From: Curtobacterium sp. VKM Ac-2922
GTDB taxonomy: Bacteria > Actinomycetota > Actinomycetes > Actinomycetales > Microbacteriaceae
Length of the DNA stretch: 64,000 nucleotides
NCBI RefSeq assembly: GCF_022815645.1
Contig: NZ_JALGRO010000004.1
Span: 251,436-315,435, forward strand
Reading direction: 5' to 3'
Shown: positions 11,926-20,588 of the stretch, piece by piece
Position numbering within the stretch: position 1 is the first letter of the stretch
Layout of the letters: each line of letters begins with the position of its first letter
Made by a program: the position numbers and the translations under genes
The notes under the pieces: model-generated
Database searches by the model: none
What the model was told of the DNA's origin: nothing
The model's input: only the letters and a program-made list of their open reading frames with translations

Positions 11926-13371
11926 GTGAGACGCGCAAAGATCGTTTCGACCCTCGGACCGGCCACCTCGGACTACGAGACCGTCAAGGAGATCATCGAG
12001 GCGGGTGTCGACGTGGCTCGACTCAACCTCAGCCACGGTGACTACAGCGTCCACGAGGCCAACTACGTGAACGTCCGTCGTGCCGCCGAGGAACTCGGCA
12101 AGCCGGTGGCGATCCTCGTCGACCTGCAGGGTCCGAAGATCCGCCTGGCCCGGTTCGCCGACGGCCCGCACCACCTCGACGTCGGTGACGTCTTCACCAT
12201 CACCACCGAGGACGTCCCCGGTTCCAAGGACATCTGCGGCACGACGTTCAAGGGGCTGCCCCAGGACGTCAAGCCCGGCGACCCGCTGCTGATCGACGAC
12301 GGCCGGGTCCGCCTGCGCGTCCTCGACACCGACGGCGTCCGCGTCCGCACCGAGGTCGTCGTCGGCGGAACCGTCTCCAACAACAAGGGCATCAACCTGC
12401 CCGGTGTCGCCGTGAACGTCCCCGCGCTCAGCGAGAAGGACGAGGCGGACCTCCGCTGGGGCATTCGGCAGGGCGCCGACCTGATCGCGCTGTCGTTCGT
12501 CCGCAACGCCTCGGACGTCGTCCGCGCCCACGAGATCATGGACGAAGAGGGCAAGCGCCTGCCGGTCATCGCCAAGATCGAGAAGCCGCAGGCCGTCGAC
12601 GCCCTCGAGGAGATCATCGACGCGTTCGACTCGATCATGGTCGCCCGTGGTGACCTCGGCGTCGAGCTGCCGCTCGAGGCCGTCCCGATCGTGCAGAAGC
12701 GTGCCGTCGAGCTCGCGCGCCGCATGGCCAAGCCGGTCATCGTCGCGACGCAGATGCTCGAGTCGATGATCTCGTCCCCGATCCCGACGCGCGCCGAGAC
12801 CTCCGACGTCGCGAACGCCGTGCTCGACGGTGCCGATGCGGTGATGCTCTCGGGTGAGACGAGTGTCGGTGAGTACCCGGTGCAGACCGTCCGCACCATG
12901 GCCCGCATCGTCGAGTCGACCGAGGACCACGGCCTCGAGCGCATCGCACCGCTCGGCACGAAGCCGCGCACCCTCGGTGGTGCCATCACGCTCGCCGCGG
13001 TCGAGATCGCCGAGTTCACCGCCGCGTCCTACCTCTGCGTGTTCACCGAGTCCGGCGACTCGGCCCGCCGCATGTCGCGACTGCGTCACGGTCTGCCGAT
13101 CATCGCGTTCACCCCGAACGAGGCCACGCGTCGTCGCATGGCGCTCACATGGGGTGTCCGCTCGTTCCTGGTCGAGCGGAAGACCCACACCGACGAGCTG
13201 TTCGGCCAGGTCGACGACGTGCTGCTCGAGAACGGTCTCGCCGCGCCCGGTGACCGCGTGATCGTGACGGCCGGGTCGCCTCCCGGGATCGAGGGCTCGA
13301 CGAACGACCTGCGCGTGCACCGCGTGGGCGACGCGCACGCCGAGGCAGCACCGGCGTACGTGCGCGACTGA
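11926..13371 (+). CDS. pyk: Pyruvate kinase
   Basis: Glycolytic enzyme converting phosphoenolpyruvate and ADP to pyruvate and ATP. The 481-residue protein begins MRRAKIVSTLGPATS and shows ARLNLSHGD, the metal/substrate region DLQGPKIRL, the active-site IAKIEKPQAVD with the catalytic lysine, MVARGDLGVELP, and the MLSGETSVGEYP motif. The C-terminal allosteric domain is complete. The start GTG follows AAGGA; in-frame codons further upstream are antisense to nothing but encode low-complexity arginine-rich sequence. A 13-bp inverted repeat follows. Confidence 0.97.
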   Translation: MRRAKIVSTLGPATSDYETVKEIIEAGVDVARLNLSHGDYSVHEANYVNVRRAAEELGKPVAILVDLQGPKIRLARFADGPHHLDVGDVFTITTEDVPGSKDICGTTFKGLPQDVKPGDPLLIDDGRVRLRVLDTDGVRVRTEVVVGGTVSNNKGINLPGVAVNVPALSEKDEADLRWGIRQGADLIALSFVRNASDVVRAHEIMDEEGKRLPVIAKIEKPQAVDALEEIIDAFDSIMVARGDLGVELPLEAVPIVQKRAVELARRMAKPVIVATQMLESMISSPIPTRAETSDVANAVLDGADAVMLSGETSVGEYPVQTVRTMARIVESTEDHGLERIAPLGTKPRTLGGAITLAAVEIAEFTAASYLCVFTESGDSARRMSRLRHGLPIIAFTPNEATRRRMALTWGVRSFLVERKTHTDELFGQVDDVLLENGLAAPGDRVIVTAGSPPGIEGSTNDLRVHRVGDAHAEAAPAYVRD

Positions 13372-13392
13372 CACGCGCGTCGCACGCTCCCA

Positions 13393-13451
13393 CCGGGCGC
13401 GGACCACAGGCACGGCGCACCACGCGCTCGCAGCCGCCGGTCCGCGCCCGG
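13393..13451 (+). terminator. 13-bp inverted repeat after pyk
   Basis: CCGGGCGCGGACC (13393-13405) and GGTCCGCGCCCGG (13439-13451) are perfect complements separated by 33 nt. The placement between pyk and the next promoter suggests a terminator or RNA end structure; the long loop makes this less sure. Confidence 0.4.
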
Positions 13452-13494
13452 TCGCGTTCCGGCGGTGGTGGCGACCACCGGTCCGGTGAGCAGG

Positions 13495-13500
13495 CAGGAT
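13495..13500 (+). promoter_or_regulatory. -10 box (CAGGAT), leaderless start of ferritin-like/VIT gene
   Basis: CAGGAT, a C-for-T variant of the TANNNT box, lies 7 nt before the ATG at 13508, so transcription would begin at or next to the start codon. The alternative ATG at 13499 overlaps this box and is therefore unlikely to be the real start. Confidence 0.45.
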
Positions 13501-13507
13501 GGGTGCC

Positions 13508-14590
13508 ATGAGCCTCCAGACCGACGCGCAGCGACGACCGGCCGACGTGCGTCGCTGGCGGCGCTACCTGGCCGACGAACGCGCGGAAGCTGCCGTCTAC
13601 CGCAACCTCGCCGCACGGCGTGACGGCGAGGAACGCGAGATCCTCGCCGCCCTGGCCGACGCCGAGGGCCGGCACGAACAGCACTGGATCGACCTGCTCG
13701 GCGACGATGCCGGCCGGCCGCTGCGGGGGAGTCTGCGCACCCGGGTGCTCGCCGCGCTGGCCAAGCGGTTCGGGTCCGTCTTCGTGCTGGCGTTGATGCA
13801 GCGTGCCGAAGACCGCTCGCCGTACGCCGACGACGACGACGCGACCGCGCGGATGGCGGCCGATGAACGCATCCACGGCGAGGTCGTGCGCGGGCTGGCG
13901 AACCGCGGTCGGATGCGCCTGTCGGGCACGTTCCGTGCGGCGGTCTTCGGCGCGAACGACGGCCTGGTGTCGAACCTCGCCCTCATCATCGGCATCAGCG
14001 CTGCCGGCGCCGACCGGCACTTCGTGCTGCTGAGCGGGATCGCCGGGCTGCTGGCGGGGGCGCTGTCGATGGGCGCTGGCGAGTACGTGTCCGTCCGGTC
14101 GCAGCGCGAACTGCTCGAGGCGTCCGCGCCGCACCCGGATGCCGGCGACGCCGTGGCGCACCTGGACGTCGACGCGAACGAGCTCGCCCTGGTGTACCGG
14201 GCGCGCGGCATGCCCGAGGACCAGGCCGAGGCGCACGCCACCGACGTGCTGGCGGGCCTGGGCAGTGGACCGGCGACGGGTCCGACGCGCATCGCCGACG
14301 ACCACGAGGCGGTCGGCAACGGCATGAGTGCGGCGATCTCGAGCTTCTGCTTCTTCGCGTCCGGGGCGATCATCCCCGTGCTGCCGTACCTGGTCGGGCT
14401 CGAGGGCTGGGCGGCGATCGCGGTCGCGGCGGTGCTCGTGGGGATCGCACTGCTCGGTACCGGGGCGGTCGTCGGCGTGCTCAGTGGCGCCTCGCCGCTC
14501 CGTCGGGCAGTGCGACAGCTGGCAATCGGCTTCGGTGCCGCCGTGGTGACCTACCTGCTCGGGCTGCTGTTCGGGACGGGCGCAGCCTAG
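13508..14590 (+). CDS. Ferritin-like domain plus VIT1/CCC1 family metal transporter
   Basis: A 360-residue two-part protein. Residues 1 to about 140 form a rubrerythrin/ferritin-like helical domain with the spaced acidic and His residues expected of a di-iron site (RAEAAVYRNLA, EEREILAALADAEGRHEQHW). The C-terminal part has the VIT1/CCC1 signature FGANDGLVSNLALIIGIS and about five transmembrane helices (GLLAGALSMGAGEYVSV). Such MbfA-like fusions move iron or manganese across the membrane and limit metal-driven oxidative stress. Transcribed alone. Its TAG stop and the TAG of the convergent membrane-protein gene share the palindrome CTAG, so the two coding regions overlap tail to tail by 4 nt. 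Confidence 0.9.
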   Translation: MSLQTDAQRRPADVRRWRRYLADERAEAAVYRNLAARRDGEEREILAALADAEGRHEQHWIDLLGDDAGRPLRGSLRTRVLAALAKRFGSVFVLALMQRAEDRSPYADDDDATARMAADERIHGEVVRGLANRGRMRLSGTFRAAVFGANDGLVSNLALIIGISAAGADRHFVLLSGIAGLLAGALSMGAGEYVSVRSQRELLEASAPHPDAGDAVAHLDVDANELALVYRARGMPEDQAEAHATDVLAGLGSGPATGPTRIADDHEAVGNGMSAAISSFCFFASGAIIPVLPYLVGLEGWAAIAVAAVLVGIALLGTGAVVGVLSGASPLRRAVRQLAIGFGAAVVTYLLGLLFGTGAA

Positions 14591-15129
14591 GCGCGGCGCG
14601 CTGCTGCTCGTGGTGGCAGCAGCAACAGGGTCCCCGCGCCGACGACCAACAGCGCGATCCCCGCGAACAGCATGAACAGGGTCAGCGCGACCCCGGGGGC
14701 GATGAGGACGGCGACGCCGCCCAGGATCGACAGGATGCCGCTCACCACGGTTGGCACGCGCGACGACCCGGGGTGTCCGACGAACCCGCCGACCAACGCC
14801 GCGATGCCCTCGATGACGAACCCCAGTCCTGCCAGCACGGCGTACACGACCAACGGCACGAGCGGGTCCAGCAGCGTGACCAGCCCGGCGACGGCGACGA
14901 GACCGCCGACCACGCCGGACGTCCAGCGCCACACCGGTGACGTGCCGTGCCCACGGACGGCGGCGAAGACCCGCAGCACGCCGGCGACCACCAGGTACAC
15001 GCCGAACAGCAGCGCGACGGCGACGAGCGACGGTCGGGGCCAGACGATCGCGACGATCCCGAGCGCGATCGCCACGGCGGCACTGGCGATGACGAAGGCC
15101 CGGAACGTGCGGACGGCACGGGAATCCAC
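14587..15129 (-). CDS. HdeD-like (DUF308) membrane protein
   Basis: A 180-residue protein with six predicted transmembrane helices arranged as three similar hairpins (ASAAVAIALGIVAIVWP, VALLFGVYLVVAGVLRVF, VVGGLVAVAGLVTLL and so on), the pattern of the DUF308/HdeD family. HdeD of enteric bacteria is linked to acid resistance; in Actinobacteria the role is unknown. I chose the GTG giving MDSRAVRTFRAF, which has GGGAGG just upstream; the open frame runs further upstream but is arginine-rich and unlike a protein start. It is 46 nt behind the last gene of the secretion operon in the same direction and may be co-transcribed. Confidence 0.8.
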   Translation of the reverse strand: MDSRAVRTFRAFVIASAAVAIALGIVAIVWPRPSLVAVALLFGVYLVVAGVLRVFAAVRGHGTSPVWRWTSGVVGGLVAVAGLVTLLDPLVPLVVYAVLAGLGFVIEGIAALVGGFVGHPGSSRVPTVVSGILSILGGVAVLIAPGVALTLFMLFAGIALLVVGAGTLLLLPPRAAARRA

Positions 15130-15175
15130 GTGATCTCCCTCCCCTGATCGGTCGGAGTCCGACGGTACCCGGGGA

Positions 15176-15769
15176 TCAGCGCCCACGTTGCGTGGCGAGC
15201 ATGCCGACCGTTCGCCGGTCGAACTCGGCCAGTGCCCGACGGGTCGCGGCGGACAGGCGCGACGACGGGATCCGTCCGCCGATCCCCAGCGCCCGGTCCG
15301 ACGGCAGGCGCAGCACACTGCTGTGGTCGTGCCGGAGACGGAACTCGTCGAGCGTCCGACGGTCGACGTCGGACCCGAACGGGGTGTTCACCACGACGAG
15401 GGTCCTGGTCGACGCGGTCCGACCGGAGCGCGTGGTCGCGACCTCGAGGACCCGGGCGGCGTCGGCGAGCCCGACGACCGTGGCGGGGGTCACGACGACG
15501 AGCAGGTCGGCCGGGGACGCCAGGGCGTCGATGCCGCCGCGCAGTGCATGCGCCCCGACGTCGTGCACCGCGACGGTGTCCTCGACCGCGGACACGTCGT
15601 CGCCGTTCGGCAGCCGCAGTCCGAGGTCGCCGCCCGAGTGGTCGTACAGCACGGGTGCCCCCACGACGGAGGCCCGGCGGAGCGCCTCGAACAGCAGCGC
15701 CGCGACCGTGGTCGTGCCGACCCCGCCGGCGGTACCGGCGACGACGATCCGGACGGGGGTGACGGTCAC
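15176..15769 (-). CDS. MinD/ParA-like protein with degenerate P-loop (downstream of EccC)
   Basis: A 197-residue SIMIBI-class NTPase-like protein. The first beta strand and loop read VVVAGTAGGVGTTTVAALL, where a MinD/ParA protein has KGGVGKTT: both the signature lysine and the P-loop lysine are missing (A and T). A hydrophobic strand LLVVVTPATVVGLADA and VVVNTPFGSDVD match the later MinD strands. Normal MinD proteins have about 260 residues; this one is short. The GTG overlaps the eccC stop by 4 nt, so it is the coupled last T7SS gene. It probably binds nucleotide poorly or not at all and may be a structural partner; function unknown. Confidence 0.75.
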   Translation of the reverse strand: MTVTPVRIVVAGTAGGVGTTTVAALLFEALRRASVVGAPVLYDHSGGDLGLRLPNGDDVSAVEDTVAVHDVGAHALRGGIDALASPADLLVVVTPATVVGLADAARVLEVATTRSGRTASTRTLVVVNTPFGSDVDRRTLDEFRLRHDHSSVLRLPSDRALGIGGRIPSSRLSAATRRALAEFDRRTVGMLATQRGR

Positions 15770-18700
15770 CGGTCGACCTCGTCGGGCTGTCCCGGAGCGC
15801 GGAAGTGCGCGACCTGGGCGATGAACGAGCGTTCGCCACGCCGCAGCATGCGCCCGCGCCCGGCGGTCATCGGCTCGGCGTACACCTGCGGTGCGATCTG
15901 CCCCTCGCTCCGTTCCCCGGACATCAGGAACGTGCTGCCCCCGGTGTCGCGGAGCGCCTGGAGCGTCAGGTCGAACAGCGCGCGCTGCAGACCTGCCACC
16001 GGGCGGGCGACGAGCACGTGCAGGCGCAGGTCACGAGCCGACGGCAGGTACGGCAGCAGGGGCTCGAGCGGCTGCGTCCCACCGCTGGCCAGGATGTCGA
16101 AGTCGTCCACGACGACGACGATCCTCGGTCCGGAGCCGCGCTGCGCCGAGGCCTGCCGCTTGGCGAGTTCCTCGGCGATGGCCGCTGCGAGCGACCGGGC
16201 TTCGAGCGCACCCGACGCCTGGCCACCCAGGTAGTCGTCGGGACAGACGTCGGCGAGGGCGCCGCGGCTGTCCATCACGGCGACGACGAGCTCGTCGGGG
16301 GAGTGCCGGTCGACCAGCCCCTCGACGACCCCGCGCAGCAGCGTCGACTTGCCCGACCGCGAGTCACCGAAGACGAGCAGGTGCTGGTCGCGGTCGCCGA
16401 GCTCGAGGAACGCCGGCTGCATCGTGTCCTGGCGCAGCCCGAAGGGCACGCGGTCCGGCTCGGCGAACGGGTCGGGGAGCTCCGCCGGCTCGTAGTCGGC
16501 GGGCAGCAGGCGGATGGGCGCTGCCCCGGGGCCGGACCAGCTGTCAGCAGCGCGCCGTGCCAGGGCCTCGAGTGCGTCCGCCACGTCGTCGTCGTCCACG
16601 TCGTCCATCACCGGCAGTGCCAGCTGGACGAAGCGCCGCTCCTCGGTGATCGCGCGGCCCCGCTGGTCGGCGCGGATGGTCTGCGAGAGCCGGCGGTCCA
16701 CGACCGAGTCGGCCGGGTCGTTCAGGCGCAGTTCGACCCGGGTCCCGACGAGCGGCTGCACGGCCATGCGCAGCTCGTTCCACCGGGTCATGGTCATGAC
16801 GACGTGCACACCCAGGCCGGATCCGCGCTGCAACAGTTCGCCGAGGACCGGTTCGAAGCGCTCGTACTCGTCGCGGACGGCCCCGTACCCGTCGACGAGC
16901 AGGACGACCTCGGCACTCGGCAGCTCCGGCAGGCCGCCGGCCGCGTGCCGGGCGCGCAGCGCGTCGAGCGAGTCCACCCCGTGCACGCGGAAGGCGCGCT
17001 CCCGGGTGGCGAGCATGAGCTGGAGCTCCTCGAGCAGTCGCTGCATGCGCGCCGGGTCCGCCCGGGTCGCGACACCGCCGACGTGCGGGAAGGCCTCGAT
17101 CCGGGCGAGCCCGCTTCCGCTGAGGTCGAGCCCGTACAGGCTGACCTGCTGTGGGGTCGCCGTCAGGGCCGTCGACGCGGCGATCGACCGCAGCATCGTG
17201 GAACGGCCGGACTGCGGGGCGCCGATCACGGCAGCGTGCCCGCCGGCCCGCGTGAGGTCGAGGTACCACGGACGCTGTGACTGCTCGGACGGGTCGTCGA
17301 GCAGACCGAGCGGGATGCGGAGCGCCGGGACGTCGTCCACTCGCTCGGTGATGACCCGCGAGAGCGCGAGCCGCGTCGGCAGCGGCGGCAGCCAGATCGG
17401 CCGGGTGGTGCGGTCGGCGTCGAGCAGGCGCTCCACCGCTTCGTCGACGAGGGCGCGTCCGGTCTGCGGACGGCGGAGCTCGGTCTCACCCGGTCCGTGG
17501 TCACCGGCGTCGGAGGCGAGCGTGTTGAAGACGGGCAGGAGGACCGGTTCCGGCCGCGTCTCCGGTTCGGTCCGCACGGTGGTCGCCTCGACCGGCCCGG
17601 AGACGTACCCGGCACGGAACCGCCGGTAGACGGACGTGTCGACCTTGAGGTAGCCGTACCCGGGGATCGCCGGCAGGTGGAACGCATCGGGGCGGTCGAG
17701 GATCGTCGAGCTCTCGGCCTCCGAGAACGTCCGTAGGCCCAGCCGGTAGGACAGGTACGTGTCGAGCCCGCGGAGCCGACCGGCCTCGATCCGCTGGCTC
17801 GAGAGCAGCAGGTGCACGCCGATCGACCGACCGATCCGGCCGATCGTCATGAGCAGCTCGATGAACTCGGGTTCTGCCGTCAGCAGCTCGCCGAACTCGT
17901 CGATCACGAGCAGCAGGTGCGGCAGCGGTGGGAGCTCCGGTCGCTGGGTCCGGAGTTCGCGGTAGTGCGTGATCGACGGCGCGTTGTCGGCGTCGCGCAG
18001 CACCCGCTGTCGCCGGACGACCTCGCCGGCGATCGAGGCGCGTGCGCGTTCGATCAGCCCGGCGTCGTCCTCGAGGTTGTCGATGATGCCGGCGATGTGC
18101 GGCAGGCCCGCGAACGGCGCGAACGCCGCACCGCCCTTGTAGTCCACGAGGACCATGCTGAGGTCCTCGGGGGAGTGCGACAGCGCCAGGCCGAGCACGA
18201 GGGTCCGGAGCATCTCCGACTTGCCGGAGCCGGTCGCACCGATGCAGATGCCGTGCGGGCCCATCCCGAGCTGCGCGGACTCCTTCAGGTCCAACAGCAC
18301 CGGTGCGCCGAAGTCGTCCAGGCCGATCGGCACCCGCAGGAAGTCCCGCGGGGACCGCGGCACCCAGACCTGTTCCGGCGAGACGTCCGCCAGGTCGGTG
18401 ATGCCGAGGAGCTCGGTCACACCGATGCCGTCGACCGACTCGGCGGCGTCCTGCGCGGTGAGGCTGAGCCGCAGCGGTGCGAGCTCGCGGGCCAGCGTCT
18501 CGAAGGTCGTCGCCGGTACCCGGTCGATCCGGAACCGGGTCTCGACGACCTCGCCGTCGGCCTCGCGCCGTGCGTCGGTGACGGTGGCGTCGTCGTCCTC
18601 GACCACGATCCGGACGGTGACGTCGGACGGCTCGTGCAGGCGGTCCGACAGCAGGTGCACCGTCGTGACCTGCAGCTCCGACAGACCGAGGTCGGCGTCG

Positions 18701-19716
18701 GGCACCGGCAGGTCGGAGGCGATGTGCCCGTGGTCGTCGACGAACACCACGAGCCGGGCGTTCTCGGCCTGGTCGCTCGTCCCCGAGCTGCGCTTGGCGG
18801 TCGCGGCGAACTGCGCCCGGTCCGCCAGCTCGCCGCCGATGACGCCGAGGAGCGACTGCACGTCGGGGGCGATGCGTCGCGCCGGCACGTCACCGTCGAG
18901 CAGCTCGTCGTCGACGGCGTGCGGCAGCAGGTCGAACCCGCGCCAGTCGTCGGCGCGGGCACCGGGGTGCACGAGTGCCAGGTGCAGGTCCTCCGGGGAG
19001 TGCAGGGTGGCCAGCTGGGCGATCATCCCGCGTGCCACCTCGAGCACGCGGTCCCGGTCGCCGATCACCGCGACGTGGCCGGCGCGGTCCAGGTCGACGG
19101 TCACCGGCATGCCCGCGACGGTCGAGTAGTGCTGGACGACCGTGCGCGCCTCGTCCAGCATGATCGGGTCGAAGGGCTGCACCGGGTTCTCGTCGTCGGG
19201 CAGCGCCAGGTCGAACCAGCGGACGTCACCGACGCCCCCGCGGACGACGAGGAAGTCGTCGTGACCGCGCCGGCGTTCCCAGAGCCGCGCCGGGTCACGG
19301 ACGACCTCGATCAGGGCGTCCGGCTCCGGGTTCAGCACGCTGGCCTTCGCCCGGACGTCGCGGGCTCGGGACCGCATCTCGGTCCGGGTCCGCTCGAGGA
19401 AGTCGAGGTAGCGCTCGCGCTGGGACCGTCGGGTGCGCGCCTGGTTCCCGCGCTGCGACACGGCCATGCCGACGCCCCCGACCAGGGCGACGACCAGGAC
19501 GACGGCGCCGATCACCATGAACACCGGGTTGGCGTTGCGCAGCACGACGATCATGACGATCGACGACAGCGATCCGACCACGGGCAGCAGGGTCTGGATC
19601 GGGATGCCGCCGACGGGTCCTTCCGGTAGCGCGGGCGGCGGGGCGAGCGGTTCGGTCGGCTCGTCGCGGAGCGGGCGGCTCACGCGCGTGGGCCGGTGCA
19701 CGAGTCGTCGGGTCAT
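15766..19716 (-). CDS. eccC: Type VII secretion ATPase EccC (three FtsK/SpoIIIE domains)
   Basis: Motor of the type VII (ESX) secretion machine, which recognises C-terminal signals on WXG100 substrates and drives export. The 1316-residue protein has two transmembrane helices (about residues 39-59 and 64-87) and a DUF-like linker, then three P-loop domains. Walker A sites are GATGSGKSE near residue 493, GAPQSGRST near 831 and GDSRSGKST near 1115; domain 2 has Arg instead of the P-loop Lys. Walker B strands end in LVDYKGGAAF, LLVDGYG and VVVDDFDIL. EccCa and EccCb are fused, as in most actinobacterial EccC. I use the ATG giving MTRRLVHRPT, which overlaps the upstream stop by 4 nt; the frame extends upstream into that gene. 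Confidence 0.93.
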   Translation of the reverse strand: MTRRLVHRPTRVSRPLRDEPTEPLAPPPALPEGPVGGIPIQTLLPVVGSLSSIVMIVVLRNANPVFMVIGAVVLVVALVGGVGMAVSQRGNQARTRRSQRERYLDFLERTRTEMRSRARDVRAKASVLNPEPDALIEVVRDPARLWERRRGHDDFLVVRGGVGDVRWFDLALPDDENPVQPFDPIMLDEARTVVQHYSTVAGMPVTVDLDRAGHVAVIGDRDRVLEVARGMIAQLATLHSPEDLHLALVHPGARADDWRGFDLLPHAVDDELLDGDVPARRIAPDVQSLLGVIGGELADRAQFAATAKRSSGTSDQAENARLVVFVDDHGHIASDLPVPDADLGLSELQVTTVHLLSDRLHEPSDVTVRIVVEDDDATVTDARREADGEVVETRFRIDRVPATTFETLARELAPLRLSLTAQDAAESVDGIGVTELLGITDLADVSPEQVWVPRSPRDFLRVPIGLDDFGAPVLLDLKESAQLGMGPHGICIGATGSGKSEMLRTLVLGLALSHSPEDLSMVLVDYKGGAAFAPFAGLPHIAGIIDNLEDDAGLIERARASIAGEVVRRQRVLRDADNAPSITHYRELRTQRPELPPLPHLLLVIDEFGELLTAEPEFIELLMTIGRIGRSIGVHLLLSSQRIEAGRLRGLDTYLSYRLGLRTFSEAESSTILDRPDAFHLPAIPGYGYLKVDTSVYRRFRAGYVSGPVEATTVRTEPETRPEPVLLPVFNTLASDAGDHGPGETELRRPQTGRALVDEAVERLLDADRTTRPIWLPPLPTRLALSRVITERVDDVPALRIPLGLLDDPSEQSQRPWYLDLTRAGGHAAVIGAPQSGRSTMLRSIAASTALTATPQQVSLYGLDLSGSGLARIEAFPHVGGVATRADPARMQRLLEELQLMLATRERAFRVHGVDSLDALRARHAAGGLPELPSAEVVLLVDGYGAVRDEYERFEPVLGELLQRGSGLGVHVVMTMTRWNELRMAVQPLVGTRVELRLNDPADSVVDRRLSQTIRADQRGRAITEERRFVQLALPVMDDVDDDDVADALEALARRAADSWSGPGAAPIRLLPADYEPAELPDPFAEPDRVPFGLRQDTMQPAFLELGDRDQHLLVFGDSRSGKSTLLRGVVEGLVDRHSPDELVVAVMDSRGALADVCPDDYLGGQASGALEARSLAAAIAEELAKRQASAQRGSGPRIVVVVDDFDILASGGTQPLEPLLPYLPSARDLRLHVLVARPVAGLQRALFDLTLQALRDTGGSTFLMSGERSEGQIAPQVYAEPMTAGRGRMLRRGERSFIAQVAHFRAPGQPDEVDR

Positions 19717-20588
19717 CGTGCGCTCCGTTCCGTCGTTGCGCCGACGGTCCTCGTGTCGAGCAGCGCCGCGGCGAGCCGGGCGTGGGCGGTACGGGTGGCG
19801 ACGGTCAGGTCGCGGCTGGACCGGGGCACGGCGGCGAGTCGTGCCGCCTCGGCCGGGATCCGCAGCACGGTCGCGTCCGGCCACCGGACGGCCTCGACAG
19901 CGCGCGAGCCGGACCGGCCGACGTCGACCGCGGCGACGACGACGATGGGACGGTGCTCGAGCGACCGGATCGCGTCGACGACGGCCATCGCGCGCTCGAG
20001 CGACACCCGGTCGGTCCTGGCGACCAGGCAGACCGCATGGCTGGCGTAGGCGACGGCGGTCAGGTCGACGCCCGGCAGCCGGACGCCCCAGTCGGTGCAG
20101 ACCACGTCGAAGAACCGCGTCACCGGGGCGACCGCCTCGGCCCAGCGGGACTCGGTGGCCTGGCGGGGCGGTGCCCCGAGCTCGTCGTCGGTGCCGGCTT
20201 CGCGGACGTCGAGCGCGTACAGCCCGGAGCCGGCGCGGACCAGACCCGCGGTGGCGTCGGCCGTGCTCGCCGGGTCGCGCCGGCGGGCGTCGTCGTCCGT
20301 CGGGGGCAGGTCGGGCAGCCCCGCGTGCCAGAGCATCGACCGTGAGCCCCCTGCGGCATCGACGCCCAGGACCGGTCCCGTCCGGCGGCGGGCCAGCAGG
20401 TTCGCGACGAGCGACGCCGTCGTCGACGCACCCACCCCGCCGGTGAGCTGCACGAATCCGAGCCGTCGGCTGAGGGCGAGCGGCGCGCGGATCGCACGGT
20501 CGGCCTGCTCGAGCACACCCGTCCCGAAGGCCGTGGCACCGAGGACCGCAGCGGGCGCGGTGCCGACGACTGAGCGCAGCGCGCCCAT
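19713..20588 (-). CDS. MinD/ParA-like protein with degenerate P-loop (upstream of EccC)
   Basis: A 291-residue MinD-like protein between eccD and eccC. The P-loop region reads FVQLTGGVGASTTASLVANLL instead of KGGVGKST, so both lysines are replaced (T and A). Later it has VLGVDAAGGSRSMLWH (in place of the D-x-D-x-x-G-G-x-S strand), FFDVVCTDWGVRLPG and AVCLVARTDRVSLERA, the usual order of MinD strands. A short N-terminal stretch precedes the fold. MinD-like proteins such as EspI occur in ESX loci and some modulate secretion, but those keep the lysine. The start ATG overlaps the eccD stop by 1 nt (TGATG). Confidence 0.75.
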   Translation of the reverse strand: MGALRSVVGTAPAAVLGATAFGTGVLEQADRAIRAPLALSRRLGFVQLTGGVGASTTASLVANLLARRRTGPVLGVDAAGGSRSMLWHAGLPDLPPTDDDARRRDPASTADATAGLVRAGSGLYALDVREAGTDDELGAPPRQATESRWAEAVAPVTRFFDVVCTDWGVRLPGVDLTAVAYASHAVCLVARTDRVSLERAMAVVDAIRSLEHRPIVVVAAVDVGRSGSRAVEAVRWPDATVLRIPAEAARLAAVPRSSRDLTVATRTAHARLAAALLDTRTVGATTERSAR

